From: Campylobacteraceae bacterium
Lineage (GTDB): Bacteria; Campylobacterota; Campylobacteria; Campylobacterales; Arcobacteraceae
Reading direction: 5' to 3'
Length of the DNA: 64,000 bases
Assembly: GCA_013215945.1 (NCBI GenBank)
Contig: JABSOM010000003.1
Location: 124,001-188,000, forward strand
The notes beneath the pieces were generated by a model that was not told the DNA's origin, made no database searches, and saw nothing but the letters and a program-made list of their open reading frames with translations. Positions 8,761 through 19,956 of this stretch are shown here, piece after piece; the first letter of the stretch is position 1; each line of letters starts with the position of its first letter. Made by a program: the position numbers and the translations under genes.

Positions 8761-9925
8761 TGTAGTGTTATTTTATATTTTTTGTTTATCAATTGCACTT
8801 ACCTTATTTACACAATTTAGATTTTCTTCTTTACCTATTGGTATAGGTGAATGCTTAATAATTCTTGTTTCTGTTATCGTAATAGTGAAAAATATAAAAT
8901 CTTTTAATTATAAAAGTGTAATTAAGAATGATATATTGGTTTTTTGGTTTTTTTCTTTCATTCTTCTTTTTACAGGAAGTATTATCGCTTTTTTAGTTGG
9001 ACATGAAAATTCTATTAAAAATATTGTACATGATTTTTTTGCATATTCATTTATTATTTTAATCTTATTCGTGTTGCATTTTTTTAATGAAAAAGAGTGT
9101 AGCATAGAAAAGAAAATTGAAGAACTAATATACTATTCAGTTTTTTTCTATTCCTTTGTTCTTATTTTTGCATTGTTTTTTGGAGAAACTTTAAATATAA
9201 TACCTTGGTACCCAGCTGATTATAGATTTTTGGGTCTTTCTTTAAATCCAAATCAATTGGCATTACTTTTTACTATTATTCCATTTTTATTAATTAAGTA
9301 TAAAAATAAATATAGAAATAATGATAATAGTAAAATTTTTCTTGTCGTGACTCTTTCTGTTGTTATTGGTTATTGCATAAAAAGTGATGCTTTATTTCTT
9401 TCGTGGTTATTTCCTAGTTTTATGTATATATTTTTAAAATTATTTATGTATATGAATAAAGTATTTAAACTGCTAACGATTACAATTTTTGTGTTGCTCG
9501 GATTTTTGTTAGTATATTATTCTCTAAGTTTGATCAATATGTTAGAAAATTTACTTATTGTTGATGGAAGATTTACATTAATTAGAAATGCTTTTGATGA
9601 TATCAATTATATGATATATTCTGGTTTTGGTTTTGGCCCACATAGTTATCAAGAAAATCTAAATTTATCAAAGTATTGGGAAGTTCATAATACTTATATT
9701 GATTGGTTTACACAGACAGGACTTATTGGAATTGTATTATTTTTGTATTTGATATTGAAAATTATGATTTCGTTGATTAAGCAAAAGGATGTTTTTTTAA
9801 CCTTGGCGTTTCTTTCTTTGTTAGTCTTTATTACTTTTCATTTTGTATTTAGACAACCTATTTTTTGGCTATTTATGTATTACTTTTATATGATGGGAAA
9901 GAAGGAAAAAAAATGTGTGGAATAG
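8750..9925 (+). CDS. wzy: O-antigen/polysaccharide polymerase-like membrane protein (Wzy/WaaL type)
   Basis: The 391-residue protein is very hydrophobic, with about ten or more membrane segments. It has a late polar loop (GFGFGPHSYQENLN, then HNTYIDWFTQTGLIG) that matches the Wzy_C/ligase type of periplasmic loop with its conserved HNxY. Such proteins polymerise lipid-linked repeat units or ligate them to lipid A core. The flippase in the same operon favours a polymerase. Sequence alone does not separate Wzy from WaaL. The start is GTG inside the end of the upstream gene, and its end overlaps the asnB start by 13 bp. Confidence 0.75.
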   Translation: MNGNVVLFYIFCLSIALTLFTQFRFSSLPIGIGECLIILVSVIVIVKNIKSFNYKSVIKNDILVFWFFSFILLFTGSIIAFLVGHENSIKNIVHDFFAYSFIILILFVLHFFNEKECSIEKKIEELIYYSVFFYSFVLIFALFFGETLNIIPWYPADYRFLGLSLNPNQLALLFTIIPFLLIKYKNKYRNNDNSKIFLVVTLSVVIGYCIKSDALFLSWLFPSFMYIFLKLFMYMNKVFKLLTITIFVLLGFLLVYYSLSLINMLENLLIVDGRFTLIRNAFDDINYMIYSGFGFGPHSYQENLNLSKYWEVHNTYIDWFTQTGLIGIVLFLYLILKIMISLIKQKDVFLTLAFLSLLVFITFHFVFRQPIFWLFMYYFYMMGKKEKKCVE

Positions 9926-11712
9926 CGGGAACAATTAATTTAAAATATAAAAGAGATGATATCTTAAAAGCACTTTTTCATAGAGGTCCAAATGAACAAA
10001 GTTCATATAGATACAAAAATGTTAATTTGTTACATACTCGGCTATCAATTCAAGACATTGATCACGGGCAACAACCTTATTCATTTAATCAATATGTAGT
10101 TATCTTTAATGGAGAGATATATAATCATCTTTCTCTTCGTAAGAAGTACCTCTTAGATTTTACTTTTAAAACACTATCAGATACTGAAACTTTATTGTAT
10201 TTGTACATAAAGTATGGGAAAGACATGTTTAAACATATTGATGGCATGTTTTCTTTTGCAGTATTAAATAAAGATACAAATTCAATATTTTTAGCTCGAG
10301 ATAGATCTGGAAAAAAACCCTTGTTTATTTATAAAGATAAAAACTCTTTAATGTTTGCTAGTGAACTAAATGCAATAAAAGCTGGTATTGGCTCTTTAAA
10401 AATCAATGAAGATAATATATATGCCTATATACGAAGTGGTTTTTTTTATAAAGAGACTACAGCTTATCAAAATGTTGAAGAACTTGAAGCAGGAAGTTTT
10501 TGTACAATTAATCTAGAGAGTTTAGAAATAAAAAAAGAAAAATATTTTGATATATTAAAATGTTATGAAAAGAAATCTGATATGTCGTTTTCAGAAGCTT
10601 TAGAACAAACAGATGTTTTGTTACGTAAAAGCGTAAAAAACAGGCTTTTATCCTCAGATTTAGAAGTTGGGGCATTTTTAAGTGGAGGTATTGATAGTTC
10701 TTTAGTAGTGGCAATTGCTAGTGAATTTACAAGTAATTTAAAAACATTTACTGTAAAATTTGAGGGAGCTTTTGATGAATCTCATTTGGCTAAAATCACT
10801 GCGAGACAATACAATACGAATCATCATGAAATATCTCTTTCCCTGAATTTAAAAAATGATATTGAAAAGATTCTATTAAATTATGGTCAACCTTTTATGG
10901 ATAGCTCTGCAATCCCTAGTTATTATGTCTCTCAAGAAGCAAAAAAACATGTAACTGTTATCTTAAATGGGGATGGAGCAGATGAATTATTTGGAGGATA
11001 TAGAAGATATGTACCAGCTGCTAATGGTTTAATTAAAATTGCTTCTTATATATCTTTTTTAACTAAAATCATACCAAAACCTCATAATAAAAAATCCTTG
11101 TATAATCATATATACCGATTATTATCTATGTCAAATAAAAGTGGATTAGATTATTATCTAAGTTCTACTACTGATATATTTGAAGATGAATATACATTTA
11201 AAAATAATTCCGTTTTAAATGATATGAATGGTTTTATAAACAATACAAACTTAGATGACTTTTCTAAAATGTTATATTTAGACTTCAATATGCTTTTATT
11301 TTCTGATTTATTAGTAAAAATGGATATTGCAACGATGTCAGCTTCTCTTGAGGGAAGAAGTCCTTTTTTAAGTAAATATTTAATCGAATTTGCACCGACT
11401 TTACAAAATTCTTATAAAATCAAAGGCAAGTCAACAAAACATATCTTAAGAGAATTATCCAAAAAATATCTAAACGATGAGATAATACACCAACCCAAAA
11501 GAGGTTTTGAAGTGCCTTTATTAAAATGGGTGAATAATGATTTAAAAGACAATATCTTTGATAGTTTAAGTAATAAATCCTATTCACAAGAATTTATCAG
11601 TAAAAAGTTTATAAATCAATTATTGTATAAAAAAATAAATGTTTCAGAAGAAAAAAGAGCGAAAATGCTTTGGAATTTATATTGTTTAGAAGTATGGGAA
11701 AAGAGTCAATAA
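9913..11712 (+). CDS. asnB: Glutamine-dependent asparagine synthetase-like amidotransferase
   Basis: The start is set at 9913 because class II glutamine amidotransferases need Cys as residue 2 after Met removal, and this ATG gives MCGIAG with a purine-rich ribosome site just upstream. Earlier in-frame starts would bury the Cys. The 599-residue product has the N-terminal glutaminase domain and the synthetase PP-loop SGGIDSS. The later LNGDGADELFGGYRRY segment is typical of AsnB. Its place between a polymerase and glycosyltransferases suggests that it amidates a uronic-acid sugar, as proposed for WbpS-type proteins, rather than making free asparagine. That role is inference. Confidence 0.9.
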   Translation: MCGIAGTINLKYKRDDILKALFHRGPNEQSSYRYKNVNLLHTRLSIQDIDHGQQPYSFNQYVVIFNGEIYNHLSLRKKYLLDFTFKTLSDTETLLYLYIKYGKDMFKHIDGMFSFAVLNKDTNSIFLARDRSGKKPLFIYKDKNSLMFASELNAIKAGIGSLKINEDNIYAYIRSGFFYKETTAYQNVEELEAGSFCTINLESLEIKKEKYFDILKCYEKKSDMSFSEALEQTDVLLRKSVKNRLLSSDLEVGAFLSGGIDSSLVVAIASEFTSNLKTFTVKFEGAFDESHLAKITARQYNTNHHEISLSLNLKNDIEKILLNYGQPFMDSSAIPSYYVSQEAKKHVTVILNGDGADELFGGYRRYVPAANGLIKIASYISFLTKIIPKPHNKKSLYNHIYRLLSMSNKSGLDYYLSSTTDIFEDEYTFKNNSVLNDMNGFINNTNLDDFSKMLYLDFNMLLFSDLLVKMDIATMSASLEGRSPFLSKYLIEFAPTLQNSYKIKGKSTKHILRELSKKYLNDEIIHQPKRGFEVPLLKWVNNDLKDNIFDSLSNKSYSQEFISKKFINQLLYKKINVSEEKRAKMLWNLYCLEVWEKSQ

Positions 11713-12863
11713 TGAATAAAAAAATACATAAAATCGCATTTTTGTCCCACCTAGATTTAAATTTATATCTTTTTAGGCTTCCTATTATGATTGCTTTAAT
11801 TAAAGAAGGACATAAGGTATATGCTATTTGCCCTAGGGGAGATAAGTTTGACGAGTTTGAAAAATATGGTATTGAAGCTTTACCTTATGCTATAAGCAGA
11901 AAAAGTCTTAACCCTTTTAAAGAACTAAAAACTATTCGAAATATATACAAAGTTATTAAACGTTTGGATTTGGATATTTTACATAATTTTACGGCAAAAC
12001 CAAATATTTATGGCTCAATTGCTGGGCATTTAGCAAAAGTTCCAAATATCATTAATTCAGTTACTGGCTTAGGAAGTTTTTATATTCAAAAAACAAAAAA
12101 AGCGCAGAGAATTAGATTAATTATGGAAAAACTGTATAAAGAAGCCAACAAAAAAGTTAATCATGTAATCTTTCAAAACAGCGACGATATGAGATATTTT
12201 ATCCGCAAAAAACTTGTGAGAAAAGATCAAGCAGTTTTGATAAAGAGTTCTGGAATTAATAGCAGTATCTACGATATGAATAATGTTGAAGATTTAACAA
12301 TTATTAAGTTAAAAAAAGAATTGAATTTGTCACAAAAAATTGTTGTTTTGATGGTTTCTCGAGCAATTTGGCATAAAGGCATTAAAGAGTATTATGATGC
12401 AGCAAAAATATTATCATCTAAGTATGAGAATATAAAATTTATTTTTGTGGGAGATACAGATGAAAACAATGTATCTTGCGCAAATGAAGAATATTTAAAA
12501 AAACCATTTGTATCTTGGCTTGGACATAGAGATGATATTTTGAATCTTACTGCCATAAGTGATATATGTGTTTTGCCTAGTTATAGAGAAGGTGTGCCTC
12601 GTACATTATTAGAAGCTGCTTCAATGAGTAAAGCTATAGTAACGACAAAAGCTATTGGCTGTAAAGAAGTAGTTGATGATGGTGTTAATGGTTACTTGGT
12701 TCCGGTTCGAAATACAAAACAATTGGGTAATAAAATAGAGAAGTTATTTTTAGATGAAAACTTAAGAAAAACCATGGGGAAAAAGGCTAGAATGAAAGTA
12801 TTAGAAGAATTTGATGTGGATGTTGTAGTAAAAAAATACTTGGATGTATATGATGCACTATAG
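11712..12863 (+). CDS. pglA: PglA-like glycosyltransferase (GT4)
   Basis: The 383-residue protein resembles Campylobacter PglA along its length. Matching features are an N-terminal [16 protein letters not shown], a GLGSFYI segment, [15 protein letters not shown], the donor-binding [16 protein letters not shown] and a C-terminal LDVYDAL. PglA transfers GalNAc onto undecaprenyl-linked diacetylbacillosamine at the cytoplasmic face of the inner membrane. The ATG at 11712 was chosen because it overlaps the asnB stop (TAATG) and follows an AAAGAG-type site; longer frames start inside asnB. It is followed directly by pglC-, pglD-, pglE- and pglF-like genes. The transferred sugar could differ from GalNAc. 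Confidence 0.82.
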   Translation: MNKKIHKIAFLSHLDLNLYLFRLPIMIALIKEGHKVYAICPRGDKFDEFEKYGIEALPYAISRKSLNPFKELKTIRNIYKVIKRLDLDILHNFTAKPNIYGSIAGHLAKVPNIINSVTGLGSFYIQKTKKAQRIRLIMEKLYKEANKKVNHVIFQNSDDMRYFIRKKLVRKDQAVLIKSSGINSSIYDMNNVEDLTIIKLKKELNLSQKIVVLMVSRAIWHKGIKEYYDAAKILSSKYENIKFIFVGDTDENNVSCANEEYLKKPFVSWLGHRDDILNLTAISDICVLPSYREGVPRTLLEAASMSKAIVTTKAIGCKEVVDDGVNGYLVPVRNTKQLGNKIEKLFLDENLRKTMGKKARMKVLEEFDVDVVVKKYLDVYDAL

Positions 12864-13455
12864 AATTAAAAGAATCTTTGATATTATTCTGTCTTCTTTT
12901 CTTATAATTGTCGTTTCTCCAATATTAATTATTCTGTCTTTTTTAATTTTAATTAAAATGGGAAGACCTATTTTCTTTAGACAAAAACGTCCCGGATATA
13001 AAGAAAGTATTTTTTCTATTTATAAGTTTAGAACAATGACAAATGAAAAAGATGCAAAGGGAAATCTTTTACCTGATGAAAAAAGGCTAGAAGGTTTAGG
13101 ACAATTCATTAGAAGTGCCTCCTTGGATGAACTTCCTCAAATATTGAATGTCCTAAAAGGTGAAATGAGTTTTATAGGACCTAGACCTTTGTTAATAGAA
13201 TATCTAGTTTTATACAATGATAAACAAAAAAAACGACATGATGTAAAACCAGGTATTACAGGGTGGGCTCAAGTTAATGGAAGAAATGCAATATCTTGGG
13301 AAAAAAAGTTTGAATATGATACGTGGTATGTTGAAAATAAATCTTTTATTTTAGATATGAAAATTCTTTGGCTTACTTTTTTAAAAGTTGTAAAAAGAAG
13401 TGATATCTCATCAACAACAGTAATAACGATGGAAAAATTTCAAGGCAGTAAATAA
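12844..13455 (+). CDS. pglC: Initiating phosphoglycosyl transferase (PglC-like, monotopic)
   Basis: The 203-residue protein has the architecture of small monotopic phosphoglycosyl transferases: an N-terminal re-entrant hydrophobic helix (residues about 10-35), then [15 protein letters not shown], the catalytic ASLDELPQ with its Asp-Glu pair, FIGPRPLL and [13 protein letters not shown]. It transfers a phospho-sugar, here probably phospho-diacetylbacillosamine, onto undecaprenyl phosphate, which starts glycan assembly. Length matches PglC (about 200 residues) rather than the longer WbaP type. It overlaps the pglA-like gene by 20 bp. Several ATGs are clustered at the start (12844, 12850, 12853), so the exact start is uncertain by a few codons. 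Confidence 0.9.
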   Translation: MYMMHYRIKRIFDIILSSFLIIVVSPILIILSFLILIKMGRPIFFRQKRPGYKESIFSIYKFRTMTNEKDAKGNLLPDEKRLEGLGQFIRSASLDELPQILNVLKGEMSFIGPRPLLIEYLVLYNDKQKKRHDVKPGITGWAQVNGRNAISWEKKFEYDTWYVENKSFILDMKILWLTFLKVVKRSDISSTTVITMEKFQGSK

Positions 13456-13457
13456 TT

Positions 13458-15162
<1,705 letters not shown>

Positions 15163-15163
<1 letters not shown>

Positions 15164-16896
15164 TGTTTAGTATAGATAAACGGGTATTAAATTTATTGGT
15201 AATTATTGTATTAACTTGTATTACATTTTCTTGGTCTTTTTTTATATTTAAATTACCTTTTGATTATTCTCTAATTATACTTGTAGTTATTGTTCGCTTT
15301 GTTTGCTCTTTTTTGATTTTAAAAGATTATTCTTTGTCTTGGTCTAAAACGTCTTCTCGATCTTTTTTGATTAAAAGTATTGTTTATATAGCTGCTTTTT
15401 TTGTCTATATGCCTTTTCTTTATGGAGAATATAGAATATCTTTTATTTTATCTGAGTTGTTTTTATATATATTTTCTATTTCTTTTTTAATGTATGCTTA
15501 TAATTTTTTAATTAATAGATCAAGAACATTTAAGTCTAAGAATATTGTTATTTATGGGGCTGGAAAAGCGGGATTACAGCTTGAAAATGAATTTTCAACT
15601 TCTGAGTATAAAGTGGTTTGTTTTATTGATGATGAGAAGGTTCTGCAAAATAGATCTATTGATGGGTTAGCTATTTTATCACGTGAGAAGTATTTAAGAA
15701 AATATAAAACAGATCATTTTGATATTATGATTATTGCAATGCCCTCTGCTTCAAAAGAAGAAATCAATGCTATTTATAATGAGATGGAAGGTAAGTTTCA
15801 AAGTATTAAAATACTTCCATCTTTAGAAAATATTTTAAAGAAAGAAAGTTTTTCAAAACAATTAAAAGATATTACGGTTGAAGATCTTTTAGCTAGGCAT
15901 CCTGCTGACTTGGATCAAAAACAAATTGAGCATTTTATTGAAGATAAAACTATTCTAATTACAGGAGCTGGTGGGAGTATTGGTTCTGAGATATCTAGAC
16001 AATGTGTACATTTTAATGCTAAACAGTTAATCTTAGTTGATCACAGTGAGATTAATCTCTATAGTATTAGTGAAGAATTAAAAGACTTTAATCATGTATC
16101 GGTTATGAAGTCTGTTGTTGATAAAGAGATATTAAAAGAGACTTTTGAAAAGTATCATCCTGATATGGTGATTCATGCAGCAGCTTATAAACACGTGCCA
16201 TTGGTAGAAGATAATATTTTAAGTGGAATTACAAATAATATATCGGGTACGAAGAACTGTATTGATTTAGCTATTGAGTTTGGAGTGAAAAAGTTTGTTT
16301 TAATTTCAACGGATAAAGCGGTACGTCCTACAAATGTAATGGGCACTACTAAAAGAATATGTGAACTCTATGCTCAAAATGTAGACTCACAAGATACAGA
16401 GATTGTTGCTGTTCGTTTTGGGAATGTTTTGGGTTCTTCTGGATCTGTTATTCCTAAGTTTAAAAAGCAAATTGAACTTGGTTTAAATATTACAGTAACC
16501 CATCCTGATATTACGAGATATTTTATGTTAATACCAGAAGCTTGTGAATTGGTATTACAAGCTGCGAGTATTGGAAAAGGTGGTGAGCTTTTTATTCTTG
16601 ATATGGGTGAACCTATTAAAATAGTGGATTTAGCCAAAAAAATGATTGTATTGTCTGGTAGAGATGACATAGAAATTGAATTTTGCGGGTTAAGAGCTGG
16701 TGAGAAACTTTATGAAGAACTTTTGATAAATGATTCTGATAAAAAAACAGCCTATGAATCTATTACTGTTGCTAGTCCTAGTTTTTTTGATATTAATGAA
16801 TTAAATACAAAAATTGAAGAGTTAATTAATTCTTCTACTCCTTTAGTGAAACTAAAAGAAATTGTGCCTGAATTTGAGCATAAGCTAAATTCATAA
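15163..16896 (+). CDS. pglF: PglF-like membrane-bound UDP-GlcNAc 4,6-dehydratase
   Basis: The 577-residue protein has about four N-terminal membrane helices (residues 8-120), a degenerate nucleotide-binding region (YGAGKAGLQ, 131-139), then the catalytic SDR domain with TGAGGSIGSE (267-276) and STDKAVRPTNVMGTTKR (382-398). In this group the usual Tyr is replaced by Met (393), and Asp384/Lys385 belong to the active site. The enzyme dehydrates UDP-GlcNAc to the 4-keto-6-deoxy sugar, the first step to bacillosamine. Size and layout match PglF/WbpM/CapD-type long dehydratases. It closes the pglACDEF-like block. Confidence 0.92.
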
Positions 16897-16938
16897 GCTT
16901 TAATTTAGAATATAAACAAATTTTTAATAAGAAAATAT

Positions 16939-17963
16939 ATGTCAATTCTTGTAACGGGAGGAGCTGGTTATATTGGCTCCCATGTTGTTAAACAATTATT
17001 AGAAAAAAAAGAAGATATAATTGTAATAGATAATCTTAGTACTGGAAAGATTGAGGCTATTAATAGCTTAAAAGAAATTTACAGCTTTAAATTCATAAAT
17101 GTAGATTTGAAAAACTTTGAAAAAATTGAAGAAATTTTTAAAAATAATAAGATAGAAACAATAATACATTTTGCAGCATATAGTATAGTAGGCGAGTCTA
17201 TGTCTAATCCTAGTAAGTATTATATGAATAATACTGTAAATACAGCAAATTTAATTAATCTAGCTGCTTTGTTTAATGTAGAAAAATTTATATTTTCTTC
17301 AACAGCCGCATGTTATGGAGAACCTGATTTTAGTCAAATAAAGGGTTCAAGAATAATTGATGAGAATTTTGATACGAAACCTATAAATCCATATGGTAGC
17401 TCAAAATTAATGAGCGAAAATATAATTAAAGATGTTGTTTCTGTAAATAGTAATATGTAATATTTGGATATTTTAATGTCGCAGGTGCAGATGTTTTTTA
17501 TGAAGAGAATAAAAAACTTTTACCACGTATTGGAGAGAGACATGATCCAGAGACACATTTAATACCATTAGTTGTAAAAACCTCTTTACATAAAAGAGAT
17601 AAAATTACTATCTTTGGAGAGGACTATGATACAAAAGATGGAACATGTATTAGAGATTATATACACGTTGATGATTTAGCTTCTGCACATATTTTGGCAA
17701 TTGATTATTTAGATGATAATGAAAGTGATACTTTTAATGTAGGTTATGGATATGGGTATTCAGTAAAAGAAATTATTAAAGCAGTAAAGAATGTTAGTGA
17801 TACAAACTTTACAGTACTAAAAGGTGAAAAAAGAGAAGGAGATCCAAGTGTTCTAGTTTCTAATAATACAAAAATTAAAGAAAAAATGAAGTGGAATCCT
17901 AAATATGATGATTTAGACTTAATCTGTAGAAGTGCATTTGAATGGGAAAAGAGTTTAGAGTAA
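16939..17963 (+). pseudogene. galE: UDP-glucose 4-epimerase gene with a frameshift
   Basis: The first 173 codons encode a GalE N-terminus (TGGAGYIGSH, then YGSSKLM) and stop at TAA 17458-17460. From 17454, in another frame, translation continues with YFNVAGADVFYEEN, IRDYIHVDDLASAH and the normal GalE C-terminus to 17963. The two halves together give a full-length enzyme of about 340 residues, so one small indel breaks the gene. The expected RYFN motif reads GYFN just after the break, a second change at a conserved Arg. A functional product would need frameshifting; a sequencing error is also possible. If intact, it would interconvert UDP-Glc/Gal or the N-acetyl forms for the glycan operon. 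Confidence 0.88.
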
Positions 17964-18081
17964 TATTAAAAGATAAAGCAAATGCTTAGTTAGAAATTAG
18001 CCTAAACTTTTTTATTAAAATAGATTACTTTCTAATCTTCCCTATGATATAATTTTAAATATTATTATACTGGGGCCTCAA

Positions 18082-18495
18082 ATGCATAACAAATCAATAA
18101 AAGCTTTTACTCTTTTGGAACTTATTTTCGTGATTGTAATTATTTCAGCATTGGCTAGTATTGCTTTGCCTAAGTTTTTTAATGCTAAATCAATGGCAGA
18201 TGTTGCTGTTTTAAAACAAGATATTGTTTCTACTATTTCTTCTTTGCAAAGTTATTCTTTAAGTATGGGCTCTGTTGATAAAATATCGGATGTTATAACT
18301 TTGAACGAAACTTTATGGACGGTGAAAGATAAAAAAGTTTCTTTTGTTGATGGAGATAGTACTTGTATTTCTATTGAAGTTAAAAATACAACGTTAACTA
18401 AAGAAATTGTTTTGTTGATTACTCCTAATGTTAGTACTTTATGTACAAAATTAAATGAAGCAGGTATTGTTTCACGAAATTACCCCTTGTACTAA
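18082..18495 (+). CDS. Type II secretion/type IV pilus pseudopilin-like protein
   Basis: The 137-residue protein starts with a short basic leader and a prepilin-like processing and methylation site, KAFTLLELIFVIVI. Ala sits where Gly is usual before the cleaved bond, and Glu is at +5 of the mature form. The hydrophobic N-terminal helix continues to about residue 32. The globular part has two Cys residues that could form a disulphide. It should be an inner-membrane-anchored minor pseudopilin processed by a PilD-type peptidase. It stands alone between galE and galU, with no other secretion genes nearby, so the machine it serves cannot be named. A minor pilin for DNA uptake is one option. Confidence 0.78.
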   Translation: MHNKSIKAFTLLELIFVIVIISALASIALPKFFNAKSMADVAVLKQDIVSTISSLQSYSLSMGSVDKISDVITLNETLWTVKDKKVSFVDGDSTCISIEVKNTTLTKEIVLLITPNVSTLCTKLNEAGIVSRNYPLY

Positions 18496-18535
18496 ACTAT
18501 CTATATTGTTAGTATACTCCTAAGTCTATCTTTGT

Positions 18536-18541
18536 TATAAT
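18536..18541 (+). promoter_or_regulatory. -10 box upstream of galU
   Basis: A TATAAT hexamer lies 23 bp before the galU start in a T-rich stretch, with no clear -35 box. This is the usual look of vegetative promoters in Campylobacterota. It would start a galU-gmhB transcript separate from the pseudopilin gene. Confidence 0.5.
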
Positions 18542-18564
18542 CTTAAAAAAATAAAAGAGTATTA

Positions 18565-19407
18565 ATGAATTCACAAAGAATTACCAAATGTTTATTCCCT
18601 GCTGCTGGATATGGTACACGTTTTTTACCTGCTACAAAAGCCATGCCTAAAGAGATGTTACCCGTACTTACTAAACCTTTGATTCAATATGCTGTTGAAG
18701 AAGCTTTAGAAGCTGGTATGGATACTATGGCTATAGTTACTGGGCGTGGAAAACGTGCGATTGAAGATCATTTTGATATTTCTTATGAGTTAGAGCATCA
18801 AATTAAAGGAACATCAAAAGAACCTTTATTAAGAGAAATTCGTTCTGTTTTGAATAAGTGTACATTTTCTTATACTAGGCAAGTAGAGATGAGAGGTCTA
18901 GGACATGCTATTTTAACAGGAGAAACACTTATTGGAAATGAAGCTTTTGCTGTAGTATTAGCAGATGATTTATGTGATAATAGGGATGGAGAAGCTGGTG
19001 TTTTATCTCAAATGACAAAATTATATGACAAATATAAATGCTCAATTGTAGCTATTGAAGAAATACCTATGGATAAAACAAATAAATACGGTGTTATTTC
19101 AGGTACTGAAATAGAAGAGGGAATTTTTAGAATTACGGATATGGTTGAAAAACCTGAAGCAAAAGATGCACCTTCCAATCTAGCAATTATTGGACGGTAT
19201 ATTTTAACACCTGATATTTTTGATATTTTAAGAGTAACTGAGCCTGGAAAAGGTGGCGAGATTCAGATTACCGATGCGCTCTTAGCTCAAGCAAAACAAG
19301 GTAAAGTGTTAGCATATAAATTTAAAGGTACACGCTTTGATTGTGGAAGCGTTGATGGTTTTGTTGAAGCCACAAATTATTTTTATGATAAAAGTAAAGA
19401 AGCTTAA
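18565..19407 (+). CDS. galU: UTP-glucose-1-phosphate uridylyltransferase
   Basis: The 280-residue protein carries the nucleotidyltransferase signature PAAGYGTRFLPATKAMPKEM (residues 12-31), then a VLADDLCD metal-site segment, GVISGTEIEEG and FDCGSVDGFVEA near the C-terminus. It makes UDP-glucose from UTP and glucose-1-phosphate in the cytoplasm, feeding LPS core and capsule synthesis. Length is normal for GalU. It is immediately followed by gmhB with no gap, so the two are likely co-transcribed. Its place between glycan and heptose genes fits a surface-polysaccharide supply role. Confidence 0.95.
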   Translation: MNSQRITKCLFPAAGYGTRFLPATKAMPKEMLPVLTKPLIQYAVEEALEAGMDTMAIVTGRGKRAIEDHFDISYELEHQIKGTSKEPLLREIRSVLNKCTFSYTRQVEMRGLGHAILTGETLIGNEAFAVVLADDLCDNRDGEAGVLSQMTKLYDKYKCSIVAIEEIPMDKTNKYGVISGTEIEEGIFRITDMVEKPEAKDAPSNLAIIGRYILTPDIFDILRVTEPGKGGEIQITDALLAQAKQGKVLAYKFKGTRFDCGSVDGFVEATNYFYDKSKEA

Positions 19408-19935
19408 TTGTTAGAAAAAGCTGTATTTTTAGACCGTGATGGGGTAATTAATATTGAAAAAAACTATTTGCATAAGATAAAAGATTTTGAATTTATTCCT
19501 GGTCTTTTTTCTTCTTTGCAGTATTTATTATCTTTGGATTACAAACTCTTTATTATTACGAATCAATCTGGAATTGGAAGAGGATATTACACGCAAAAAG
19601 ATTTTGATATTCTTACTTCTTGGATGTTAGAAAAATTAGAAAAACATAATATTAACATTTCACAAGTAGAGCTTTGTCCTCATGCCCCAAATCAAGAATG
19701 TGAGTGCCGAAAACCAAAAACACAAATGATCGATAATATTTTAAAAAATCACAGTATTGATTTAGATAATTCTTGGTTAATTGGGGATAAAAGTTCTGAT
19801 ATTAAATGTGCTCTAAATGCAGGGATAACTAATACCATTCAAGTAAAATCAGGGCATGATTTTATTGAAAAAGATTCTTTGGCACAATATGTTTGTAATT
19901 CTATTGCTGATATAAAAAGTATTATTAAAAATTAG
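19408..19935 (+). CDS. gmhB: D-glycero-D-manno-heptose-1,7-bisphosphate 7-phosphatase
   Basis: The 175-residue HAD phosphatase has the nucleophile motif FLDRDGVIN (Asp9, Asp11), a TNQSGIGRG segment and the zinc-binding CPHAPNQECECRKPKT cluster that marks GmhB. The late GDKSSD holds the Mg-binding Asp residues. It removes the 7-phosphate of heptose bisphosphate in the ADP-L-glycero-D-manno-heptose pathway for LPS inner core. The start is a TTG directly after the galU stop. The other pathway genes (hldD, hldE, gmhA) follow after a single inverted gene, so the pathway is complete in the window. Confidence 0.93.
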   Translation: MLEKAVFLDRDGVINIEKNYLHKIKDFEFIPGLFSSLQYLLSLDYKLFIITNQSGIGRGYYTQKDFDILTSWMLEKLEKHNINISQVELCPHAPNQECECRKPKTQMIDNILKNHSIDLDNSWLIGDKSSDIKCALNAGITNTIQVKSGHDFIEKDSLAQYVCNSIADIKSIIKN

Positions 19936-19956
19936 TTTTAAAAGTATTAATGTGAA

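Noticed and set aside
16374-16670. 98-codon minus-strand ORF inside pglF
   Set aside because: It is antisense to a conserved dehydratase domain and is explained by codon bias of the sense gene.
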